Source: Tetrapyrgos nigripes (Eukaryota > Basidiomycota > Agaricomycetes > Agaricales > Campanellaceae). Taken from it: a DNA stretch of 64,000 bases. The stretch lies in the NCBI GenBank assembly GCA_013368315.1, contig JAACJM010000030.1, positions 310,001-374,000 of the forward strand. Direction: 5' to 3'. Made by a program: the position numbers and the translations under genes. The notes under the pieces are model-generated. The model was given only the letters and a program-made list of their open reading frames with translations, was not told the DNA's origin and did not search any database. Shown piece after piece: positions 46,912 to 57,200 of this stretch (positions are counted from its first letter, which is position 1; each line of letters begins with the position of its first letter).

Positions 46912-47228
46912 GATGTCAAAAAGGTAGGGGCATAACTTTTGTTCCTGCGAAGTTTAGGCGTAAAAAGTGGCATACTATTGAAGTATTTACAGTTGTATCA
47001 TGTGGAAAATAGGTGCCGAAAGCCTATACTGTGTATGAGTTTCGACGCCAGGCGTTGAAGGTGGAGGGACCTCACGAAGGAGGAGATGATGTGTCGGTCA
47101 CGTTACACGATCTTAGTAATCTCCTTCCATTTTAGGAAGGAGGGGGGAGGGGGGGCTTCGGAAGACCTTAAGAACCAAAAGGAACGTCCGGTCTGCTCAT
47201 AACTGGCTGCACAGCCCTTGGTATGGAG

Positions 47229-47683
47229 GTCGGTGACCTTTGTTCGAGAGGCATATAGTTTCTATGGTCTTGTTAACACTTCACAAGTGGTAAATTCTGG
47301 TATTAATGTGTTATCTTTTCAACAAAGCGTTACGATCACCTGTAAATTTACACACTTGTTTTTATTAAGGTCTCTGTTTTATGGGCATGATTTTTTGGCT
47401 AGGTTAAAATTGAGGAGTTCATCTTCTACACTGTGTCTTTTTGGTCAATACTGCAGATCTATAATCTCCAATTTTGTGAGTTTGGATACTCCTTCGCATT
47501 GTCCTGGTTTTTCGTCTCTATCACAACTTCAAGCTGCGTCCAGGTTAAAGATTTGGTTACAACCGCAAGCTTTCGTTCGTGAATCTCTGATCACATCTCT
47601 ATCAATTGTTGCTCATTATCATTTGCTCCATCCCTTGCTTGATTGTCTGGTACTGTTATTCAAACCGAGCTACATACTTACTT
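47229..47683. other. Spacer between DNA transposon and Helitron remnant
   Basis: There is a 155-codon frame (47218-47685) without recognisable features. The Helitron frame becomes readable only at about 47684, so this may be the eroded N-terminal part of its Rep domain. Confidence 0.4.
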
Positions 47684-50600
47684 AGATGTAACTCTGATAT
47701 CTCTTCATTCCTATCAGGCACTGCAATCAATGCTGTTGTCTTATATGTGACTGAATATATTACCAAATGGAACTTAAACACTCATGTAATTTTTGAAGTT
47801 ATTTGTACAGTTTTACAAAGAAATGCAGAAATGCTCACAGGTACTTTACCATGACATGGGAAAGCCAGGAAAATCATTACCCAAGTTGTAAACTTATTGG
47901 CAGTGAGAATGGAGCTAGGTGCACCAATGATTGCTCTGTATCTTCTGGATAAGCCAGATTATTACACAAGCCTTGAGTTCAGATCATTTTACTGGAAAGA
48001 CTTTGTCAGTGAAGCCTGTAAGTTTTGGCTTGATTCAGATCAGCTACTGAAAAATGAGGAAAAGGTAGTAGTGATTCGACGCAATGGCAGGATTGTGGGT
48101 TTTTCCTCAGTTTTTGATTATATATACCCACCCAGAAGTTTTGAGTGAGATGACATTATATGAATGGGTATGCCAATGTGAATGTGTGAAACTGGGAGGA
48201 GAAAGCATAAAGGGTGACATAGATAATTCTGATGAAGAGAAATCAGAATACTATGATAGCAGCAATGATGACTCTGATTCTTCTGATGAAGAGAAAACTT
48301 CTGGGCCTTGCAAATCAAAAAAGACCATGTCAAATATTAAAGACAAAGCAAAACTTCTGACAAAAGATGTACTACCTAAAAATGGATATCCATTTGTGCA
48401 TGGTCATCCCTTGGCTAGCACCCATTACTTGCGTGTGCATGATAAGAAAAACATTGTGCCTAATTTCATTGGGCCTTCATTGCCAAGGAGAAATAAAGGA
48501 GATAGAGACTACTACTGTTCAGTTATGTTGAGTCTGTTCAAGCCTTGGAGAAGTGGTGAAGAATTTAAGAAAAGAAATGGAGTTGGGATAATGCATTTCT
48601 TGACTATCATTTCTCTGCACAACAAAAGGTCTTGATGGACAATTTTCATTTTGAGTGTCTGGATTCAAGAGATGACTACCATGCACAGAGAAAGGCATAG
48701 AGTCTAGGAATTGACCCTTCAACTCTTGAAGCTGAATTTGACGATGGAATCCACTTTGATCCATTTAAATGTTCAGAGGATATAGTGGGTGTTCATGAAC
48801 AACGCAGACAAATGGACATGCAAGAAATGTCAGATTTGCTGGCTAATATGGGATGGACAATTGTAAAGTGTGATTTGAAAAGTCATATACCAGCCTCTTT
48901 TGACTATCTGGTCAAGAATTCAACTGCATGGAGAGTGGAAATTGCAAAAATGAAATCAGACAGGTTAAAAAATACTTTGAAGAAGAATGAATGAAGACCA
49001 GCCACATGACTTTTTCAATAAGTATCCTAATCAAGTGGAAGTTCTTGACCAGCATATATTAGAAGAGAAATTCAGAAGCAAACAAACTCAGAATCTTATT
49101 GACACATTGTGTATCGAGTTTAATCTAAATGTAGAGCAAGAGTGGGCCTTTTGGATTGTTGCAAACCATGTGGTTAGTCCTATTTCAGATCAGCTGAAAA
49201 TGTACATAGGGGGCATGGCAGGAACAGGTAAAACTCAAGTACTGAAAACTCTTACAGTTTTTCAAAAGACGACTTCAGAGCCAGTGGATGATAGTGGTGG
49301 CTCCAACTGGCACTGTGGCAGCTTTGGTTCAAGGCTCCACATATCACTCAGTATTTGGTATCAATTCTTCAGAGGAAGGAGAATTTTGGAAAATGTCTAT
49401 ATCTCAGATTTGTTCCAGACGAGCTGGTGTAGATTATGTTTTTCTAGATGAAGTATCTATGCTTTCTTGTAAAGACATGTATAAAATAAGCGCAAAAATG
49501 ACCACTGCCTTGAATCGTCCTCTTCATCCATTTGGCGGGATGAACATGATATTTGCTGGTGATTTTGCACAGTTGCCTCCAGCTATAGGTGGTGAAAATG
49601 TCTCATTATATAGCCATACCATAGGATCTAGCTCATCAGACCAACAAGCTAGCATTGGGAAGTATTTGTGGCATCAAGTCAACACAGTAGTGCTCCTAAG
49701 AAAAAACTGCCAGCAAAAAGGAAATTCTGACAAGGATATACAATTCCGTTTAGCTCTGGAAAACATGAGATATAAGCGATGCACAACAGAGGAGATTAGC
49801 TTCTTGCGGTCTTTGATATCAGATCCTTCAGATGAATCCCACTCTATTGATAACCCATGTTTCTGAAATACTTCAATAATCTTGACATACAATAAACACA
49901 AAGATGTAGCTAATGAGCTAGGGACTAAGCAATTTGCAGCAGAGACAGGACAAACCCTCACACACTTTTTCTCAGATGACAAGGAAGTTGTTTTGATGAA
50001 CCTCCCTCAAAAACTCATGATCAGAAATGTAAGCAGAGAAAGGCTACCAAACACAAGATTGACAGCCATGTACAAGAACAACTTTGGAAACAAAGACCAT
50101 CAACCAACAATATGCAGATTTCAGGTACTCTATCTTTATGCAAAGGACTGCCTGTGATGATTCACTTCAATGGGGCAACTGAGCTATGTATAACAAAAGG
50201 GCAAGAGGGCACTGTTCATGGCTGGCAAACTGGTAAAGGAAAGTGAGGTCAACTAGTGCTTGATGTTCTGTATGTCAAACTGGAAAAACCTCCTGCAGAT
50301 GTCCAATTCAAGGCTTTCCTTTGAATGTTATACCAATAACACCCAATACATGCCGTATTGACTATAAACTACCTGATGACCAAATCATTCAGATATCTCA
50401 ATCCCAGATAGAAGTATTGCCTAACTTTGCAATGACTGATTTCGCATCCCAGGGAAAAACAAGAGACCCTAACATTACTGATATCTACAACAGTTGTGAT
50501 TTTTGAGCAATTTATACTGCACTGTCAAGAAGCTCCAGTGCAGATGGCACCATGATTTTACAAGGGTTCAATGTGAGTCATATCACAGGTGGTGTGAAGA

Positions 50601-50690
50601 ACAAGGGTGGCTATCATCAAGAAATGAGAGAACTGGAAATACTTAATGACATCACTAAGTTATGTGAAGGTCAAAAGTTGCCACCTTGAA
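47684..50690 (+). pseudogene. Helitron Rep/helicase, degenerate
   Basis: Pieces of one Helitron polyprotein occur in order. RCNSDISSFLSGTA and YVTEYITKW are the Rep two-tyrosine motif of the HUH nuclease. Then come the linker domain (ELGAPMIALYLL, FYWKDFVSEA, HGHPLASTHYLRVHD, IGPSLPRR) and a PIF1-type helicase. The helicase has Walker A GMAGTGKT at about 49217, then APTGTVAAL and DEVSMLS (Walker B), FAGDFAQLPP, and further motifs near 49882-50560 (YTALSRSSS). The upstream Rep half with the HUH histidines is missing or unreadable. The frame breaks near 47853, 48150, 48635, 49270, 49866 and 50155, so it is dead. Helitrons move as rolling circles and need no target duplication; I did not find a convincing 3' hairpin-CTRR end. 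Confidence 0.8.
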
Positions 50691-50961
50691 TTATTGGGGA
50701 CTTGAGGGGTTATCTTATATAAAAATATAGATCTCATTTTGGCAAGAAACATACACCTAATGAACTTCATGAAAGTCTAGAATGAGATGAAAATGAAAAA
50801 TTTAAATGTACTTGAGATCCAAAAATCACATGGAAAGTCATAGAAAAAGAAAAAGGAAAGAAAGTACCTGTCAAGAAGCATGCAGGAAATTTTGTTCCCA
50901 TTGAGAGAGCCAAACTACATTCTGATGAGACTGCTTCAGATCCATTGCATGAACCAAATGC

Positions 50962-51305
50962 TTGGGTGATCAGAATGCAAACAGTAATTATCCAATGTTA
51001 AAATGGTCTGCGAATAGTTGTGCTTATGACTCTGCCATCATGCTTCTATATCATTTGTTCAAATCAGAACATACTGCTTTTCATGGCAAATGTGGAAATT
51101 TGTCCTCAATCTTGATGAATGAGCTCTCAGACACTTTTGAGTCAGGTATAGCAGACTTCACTAATATCCAAGAGAAAATCCATAAGCAGCTTTTATCCTT
51201 GACCCTGTTGCTTTTCCTGACAAGGCATATACTGATACCTCTGATGTATTGCATGAGTTATTGCAAACACTGTGGTAAAGAGCACACACTTGGCTCTAAG
51301 CAGTA
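50962..51305 (+). pseudogene. Peptidase-like tail of the Helitron (NSCAYDS)
   Basis: A 114-codon frame begins NSNYPMLKWSANSCAYDSAIMLLYHLF. The pattern W-x-x-N-S-C-A-Y-D is a papain-like catalytic-Cys context that is often the last module of mushroom Helitron proteins, perhaps a deubiquitinase or Ulp-like peptidase. Only the Cys box is visible, and the His box is lost after 51200. It lies downstream of the helicase in the same orientation. Confidence 0.5.
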
Positions 51306-51548
51306 GGCATAGACAAAACAGCAGTAGACAGATAACGATGAGAGACTAGTCCCAAGATGAAGTTAATATTGAATGAAGACAAGGAATACATGAGATACTC
51401 ACCTAGTCCCAAGACGAAGAGGTCAAGATGGGGACTAGGGAGCTACTACTCTAAGCTTATATACACAGAACAGAAAGAAAGATAAAAACTGAGCAAAGCG
51501 AAGAAAGGAATCAGAGAACTGTTCAGAACAATCAAAGTACAGCCTATT

Positions 51549-51740
51549 GTCCCTGTAAGAGATGTATCATGAAAAGATGAACAAAAGATGAACAAGCTGT
51601 GCATAGTGTCCCTGTAAGAGATGTATCATAAAAGGGTGAACAAATGATGAAACAGGGGATGATAGCTGTGCATAGATGATCAAAGAAAGATGAACAAAAG
51701 ATAGGGCAAAGGATGAACAAAACGATGAACAAAAGGCAGT
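51549..51740 (+). repeat. Minisatellite-like repeat
   Basis: Two units start GTCCCTGTAAGAGATGTATCAT at 51549 and 51608, followed by many GATGAACAAA words up to about 51730. Confidence 0.75.
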
Positions 51741-51887
51741 GACTGATGAAGAAAAGAAACAGAAAATGAATGAAAATACCCTGAAAATAATACTGTCACG
51801 ACAAACACTGAGCCCAATGACTAAGAGAAATGTTCTTTGCATTAATAATCACTCAGATTTCAGGACAGGTTACAATGCAATTTAATG

Positions 51888-52498
51888 CTAACACATACAA
51901 TAGGTACATTCACATAGTTTCACTAGTGATTCCCAAATAATGAAATGACCATGTTCCACTACACCATTGGCTTTTGAATTGTATGGTGAGATACATACTT
52001 GTAGAACTCCTAAACGTTTGAGTAGCTCTGCAAATGCAGCTTTTACTTCGTAACCATTATCAGTGACCACATGTTGGACTAGACCGTGACGACAATCTGC
52101 TCCCAGAAAAACTTGGCCAAATTCTTGGAAGTATTTTTGCGGATGGCTCTAGCTTCACACCATCCTGTGAGATCATCTCGTGCAGCCACTACGTATTGAA
52201 ATCCAGCAGCGTAAGGCACGAACATAATGTCAATGTACACTTTTTGGAAAGGTGCAGCAGGTGTAGAGACTGTGTAGGGAATTTTGAGAGCTTTCCTACT
52301 ACACAACTGACATTCATGGCATGAACAAATGTAGGAACGAACTTGTTGATACAAATGTGGCCAGAAAAACTGTACGTTAAGCATTTCGAACGTAGCTTGA
52401 ACACCATGGTGGCCCAGCAAGTCATGGGCTTGACTAAGTATTTGTTCACGAATTTCTGGGTTAAATATGGGCATCTGACTTTTCAAGCAACAGGTCAA
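51888..52498 (-). pseudogene. Gypsy-type integrase fragment
   Basis: The minus strand from about 52498 gives an H2C2 integrase zinc site (AHDLLGHHG...CSCHECQLC). Next come the first part of the catalytic core (YIDIMFVP...DDLTGWCEARA) and then, after a frame change near 52080, TDNGYEVKAAF and SKANGVVEHGH. These supply the D, D and E of the retroviral-type integrase core. Reverse transcriptase and LTRs are not present. It is a broken remnant of a fungal Ty3/Gypsy element. Confidence 0.8.
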
Positions 52499-52575
52499 GC
52501 AACTTGCTTGACTGTTGCTTGGCCCTGCTTGAAGGTTGCTTGGAAGTTGCTTGAGTGCAACCCACTTGAGAGTAG
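52477..52575. repeat. Cluster of GCTTG/CAAGC words
   Basis: About ten copies of TTGCTTG or CAAGCAA lie within 100 bp in both directions (for example GTCAAGCAACTTGCTTGAC, a palindrome at about 52493-52511). This looks like the subterminal repeat zone of a DNA transposon. Confidence 0.6.
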
Positions 52576-53287
52576 TTTTAGGATAGCTTGACTTTCTACT
52601 TTGGATGTGGCTGTGCTTGTCCTAGTCTAGTTAACTTCACTACACTTCATTTTACAACAAATTACTCACATTGAATGGGCCATTCATTAAGATATTATAC
52701 ATACCATTTCTTCATTACAAATTGGTTTAGCCTCTACTCAATCATTGTAAAGGTAGAAAAAAAAATGTCTGAAAAAGATCAATTTATTGTTACATTCATC
52801 CAACTAGTTTGACAACTATGAGCATGCTAAGTATGAATGGACTAAAGGTCAATTTATAATAGACAGCCTGAGGCTTAATTACAGAGTGCGAGGATTTTAC
52901 GTATGTCCTGCGTACTTGATTTAACTTGGAATACCCGAAGAGCCTTGAAATCAAGACCATGCAGTTGATGATGTCCAAACAGAGGTCATGAGAAACGTAC
53001 TGAGCCACTCGCAGAAGGCGGTGACCAGGTTTGCATGAGTAATATCACTTCAACGCCACAGCCATGAAATCCAGTGGGAGTCGAGCCTTCGAGGTACAAC
53101 ATACCGAAAGTCGTGTCTGCGCTCTTTAGAATGGGTTTGCAGAGGGCTAATGACGGTAATTCGTCAGATTCGTCCCGAGGGAAAGCGTTTTGATTGGACG
53201 ATGTTTTGCTAGATAAGGACACTAACACGTAAACCGAAGCACTATTAGCGGGAAGAGAGCACCTGACCCTTCCCAATCACAGTGATA
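52576..53287. other. Gene-free spacer
   Basis: No supported gene. A 96-codon minus-strand frame (52986-53276) is open but has no recognisable features. Confidence 0.4.
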
Positions 53288-53440
53288 CTGATCGCCGTGT
53301 TTGTTCCTTACAGTACGGCTTGACCAAAAATTTCCATATCGGCCTTATGGTTCCTAAGTGGGAAGACCCCCCTGATCCTTCCCACTGACATTGATCGCCG
53401 TGTTTGTTCCATACAGTCCGGCTTGAACAAAAATTTCCAT
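53288..53440 (+). repeat. Direct repeat of a promoter-like block, 2 copies
   Basis: GATCGCCGTGTTTGTTCC followed by TACAGT[A/C]CGGCTTGA and CAAAAATTTCCATAT occurs at about 53290-53336 and 53393-53440, roughly 103 bp apart. The second copy leads into the open frame 53404-54036. Confidence 0.8.
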
Positions 53441-53670
53441 ATATCGGCATCCAGGTTCTCGGATTGTCCAGACCCTTCAGCTTCTCTTATAAGGCGCGTC
53501 CATCACAGCCCTTTCCAATCACACCCCACTTTCATCTCTACCGCCAACCGCCATCACTACGACATCCTCCCACAAGAGTCTCCCAAACTCATGACGACGA
53601 AGGCAATCTTAGCTTGAGGCAAACAAAGCAGACCCCAGACCGTACGACACATGTAGGTACATCTGCAACC

Positions 53671-54039
53671 ATGGCCTGTCCTCACTGTGCTCAACGACAA
53701 GCAGCAAATACCAGCAAAGACGACGAACCCTCGACTACCACCGCGAACATGAGTACTCCGGACATCCCAACAAATCTCATTCAGCACCTTACCGGATACC
53801 TTTTGGCGGAGGACGATGCCATTGGGGATCATCCAACTGCAAGGTCGCAGCGACCTTCATTCCCACTACTCTCATTCTCACCCCAATCGTCCTCAGCCTG
53901 GCCCGTGCACCAGCGTCAAAATTCCAATACAAATCATGAAGTGCATGTGCCGTCATCAACGCCCCTCAAACTAGGGTTCTGGATGAAAGCCGCATGTATA
54001 ATACGGACCGTATTATACGGTGTATCATACGTATAATAC
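53671..54039 (+). CDS. Hypothetical protein (uncertain)
   Basis: The frame is open from 53404. I favour ATG 53671 (MACPHCAQRQ), which starts after the duplicated promoter-like block and gives about 122 residues. A CxxC pair at the start is the only motif. The 3' end runs into the palindromic terminus at 53996, so the real end may have been replaced by inserted DNA. No family is recognised. Confidence 0.3.
53996..54018. repeat. Perfect 23-nt palindrome, possible terminus of a hAT-like element
   Basis: GTATAATACGG, one A, then CCGTATTATAC. Related words (ATACGTATAATACC, CGTATTAAACTG) follow within 60 bp. It lies about 290 bp before the first exon of the BED-finger gene at 54290, as expected for the left end of that element. 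The right end is outside the window. Confidence 0.6.
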
Positions 54040-54289
54040 CAGCCAGGTCCCTAAACCTACGTATTAAACTGTATAAAATTCCAATTTTCTTCCTGTGATA
54101 TACCTATCCATTCTGAGGTATTTTCTGTATGTCAATGCGGCCGATTTTTTTGGTTGAAGCTGCAAGCATAAAACAGCTGTGTCATTGCGATTACGCGTGA
54201 TTACGTGTGACTGCCAGCAAAGCACTCAGCTTCCTCGTCGCTCGTCGTTCCAGCGCGTAACGCGCCCTAAAGCCACTGTCAAGTCACCC

Positions 54290-57200
54290 ATGGAGCTCAG
54301 CGCTGAAGATTATAGACGCTTAGTAGATGCTGCGAATGCCTACTTCGATACTCAGGACCTTGCTGCTTGGAACATTACCTATGACAATGTCTTTCGGGGT
54401 GAAGCCTCCTCGGGTGACAACGCGTTTCGTTGGAGCACTTACTTTGACGAGCTTTCCGAGTGCTGTGAAGGGAGGAAATTTGGAAGAATTATAGAACGGC
54501 CTGCCGTACGTTCTTTTCATTTGCCTCACACCTGTCATGACCAATTGACGGGACTTCTATAAGGCTTTGATGGGTACCTGAAGCGCGTCTCACATAAGGC
54601 GTTTAGCGCATTTCCGGGCAGTTTGATGCCCTCCGGTGGGCAGTAGGACTTCGTGAGTCTGGCTATGAGGAGTATGTTAGATAGAGGGTTTCCACCACTC
54701 AGGGACTAGTTTTATGGTATCACAAGATATATTATATGTAGATACTATATGTACTATATGTATCGGCTTTCAAGAGATACAAAACACTATGTTACATGTA
54801 CATTAACGGTTTTCATGACATACCAAAACATATCGAGTACTGTGAGCCCTTGCATACAGAACTAGTCCTCATCAAAAAGCTGGTCTATGCCGTCTTCAAT
54901 GAAGATAGATCCCATATCTTCAATGTCTTCATCAAACCAGGGCGGTGGAGTGAGAACGGCGGCAGGGTTTGGTGTTAGCCAAAAGTCGTCGTCATTGTTA
55001 TCGACCTCCTCCTCCGCCACGTCGCCCTTGTCCTCGACGTCCTCAACATCCGTCTGATTGTCCTCACTCTCCTCCTCACTGTCTTCCTCATCCGAATCTA
55101 TCACCCTCCAACTCTTCAAAACCCGACCTTTACCTCCTTCAGTACGTTGCTTCTTAGTCTTACTGGAGTAGACTGTCTTTCCCGCTCTCTTCTTCCCCTT
55201 GTCCTTGCCATCCCCCTTGTCCTTCGCCTTCCTCTTGCCCTTTCCCCCTCGAGCCTTTACCTCTGGAACCTTCACTTTACCCTCCTTGAGTTTGATGTCA
55301 AGGGCCTTCTTTGCTGCCGTCCACTCAGTCGACGTCATTTTCTTCCAATAGCAGTGCTGAGTTTTGATAGCGTTGTAAAGCTTGAGGGTATCACTTGCGT
55401 TGAGTTTGTATGGGCTCATCATCTCCACTCCTACTGGCCATCCTATGAGGTGGATGCCATACTCATTGACGATTAGGTATTCGTAGTGTTCATACTCCAT
55501 GTTGAGGGTGGCCGAACCAGTGACTTCACCTGAAAATTCCGTTAGAGACAACTTCAGCAACTGAGGAAAAGGGAAGACATACGAAGACCATCGGAAATCC
55601 CCTTCACAATTTCCTGCTTCATTTTCTTTGCCGATGGGGCCTTGGACCTTCCTGATGAGCTGGCGATGGAGAACGCCTCGCACGCGTCTGCCAGCTGTTG
55701 CCCGGTCACCCCCCATTTCCACAGCAGAAACTTGTCAACGGGGCCGGAGGCAAACAGTGCCTGAGGAAGGGTCTGACCACTTCTACTCTGACAGATGAAC
55801 CCGAACGCTATGGCATCTGTACGTTTGGCGAGGTTTGTTACCTAGAACGAAACACAAGAGGTCAGTATAGGTTTATAACAGTAGATAACCCTTGTACTCA
55901 CCTGCTCCGAAATGTGGCCCCAATGTTTTACCACGTCGTTAGCGTTAGCCTTCTCGCTAGCCCGAAGACCCTGAAAATTGTCGGTTTGGAAGTCTTCGAG
56001 ATCTCCCAGTAGCTCCACCGCCTCCTCAGAGTGAGGGTCACCCTGGACCACAGACCACAGCTCCTCGTCCTTCCTGACCTCCTCCATTAGTTGCTGTAGA
56101 TTGTAACAGTCCCCTTTTTGTCGTCCTACCGCCATACAATAAATCAGTAAGAACTGTTTTAGAATTGAGAGGAGTAACTCACCACTATTGAGCTCCTTCC
56201 TCTTTTTATGCACAGCAGCATTCATAAGGCTGTTGTTCCTCCGCTTTCTGAATGCCTGGTGCACTCCAACGAGCTTCAGCACCCGAAGGACGGAGACCCC
56301 ATGTTCCGCCGCAATTTGCTCAATATCCTTGTCAAACGCGTCTAACCACTCAGCCACCGCATCCCGTAGACGACGGGTGACACCATTTTCCTTCAGCTTC
56401 TTCTCGGCCTCTCCAATTCGAGGACGAACGACAGGAACAGAGGACTCGGCCTCAATGGAAGAAGGACCACCCTCCTCGAGGAAGTTGGGGATATCGAAGT
56501 CAAAATTCGTAGGCGCCAAGACAGGGGAAGGGGCGGAGGGTAGTGGATCGCCATTAGCTGCAGGTTGTGATGTCATGGCCGATGGCGATGAGGGAGACAA
56601 AGTGACAGCTGATGATGGTAGAGATGTGGATGAGGGGTTCAGCAAGGAGTGAATAGAGGAGGTTACTCGGCTCTCCTTGGCTGAACCTACCTCAGGCAGA
56701 AGATGACTGGCCTGCTTTGAAGATGACGGCTCAGAGGAAGGGGTGGGTTTGGATTTGGGTCTGGGACGAACTGCTGACAGAGCTAGAGGATCTACTGGCT
56801 CAATAACGACAGGTGCTTGCCAGCTGAGCCGTACACCGTCATTCTGACTCGGATAGCTGGCAGCACCACGAGATCCACGGCTGCCGCCTTGGCTACTCGG
56901 AACGTGAGGTTGAGCTATAGGCCAAACCGGCTGTGGAGTCTGCACAGAACGGTTTGGCTTGACAGACAGCTGAAGAATAGCTGCAGTCGGAGGCCTTGGT
57001 TGAACCGCATAGTTCTCATGGAACGCACTAGACGCATTATACCCTGAGTTCGACGTGCCAAAACCCCTCGGCGCAGTGCTGAGTAGCGTGGGAGCAGCAT
57101 TGGTTGGGTGCAGAATGTTTTGAGTTGGCTGCGAGCCAAACAACTGTGATGGGTCGAACTGGACCAGGTTACTATGTAGTTCGGATAACATTCCCAATAG

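Larger units (their letters stand above)
41141..47220. mobile_element. Complete DNA transposon, 6080 bp, with 8-bp target duplication
   Basis: The ends are CAAGGGCTGTGCAG and, in reverse, the same 14 bases. The inverted repeat then continues imperfectly (AGACCGGAC[C/G]TT at about 41164 and its mirror) into G-runs (41179-41200) mirrored by G-runs at 47143-47155. The flanks are exact 8-bp duplications GTATGGAG (41133-41140 and 47221-47228). One transposase-type gene (41433-46911) fills the element. The superfamily is not certain. The zinc fingers and the conserved core belong to a transposase group very common in Agaricomycetes, for which Academ-like or KDZ-related are candidates. The 8-bp duplication is longer than the 3-4 bp usually reported for Academ. 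Confidence 0.85.

Noticed and set aside
48118..48333. Minus-strand His-rich frame in the Helitron region
   Set aside because: It is the complement of an acidic Asp/Ser run in the Helitron protein.
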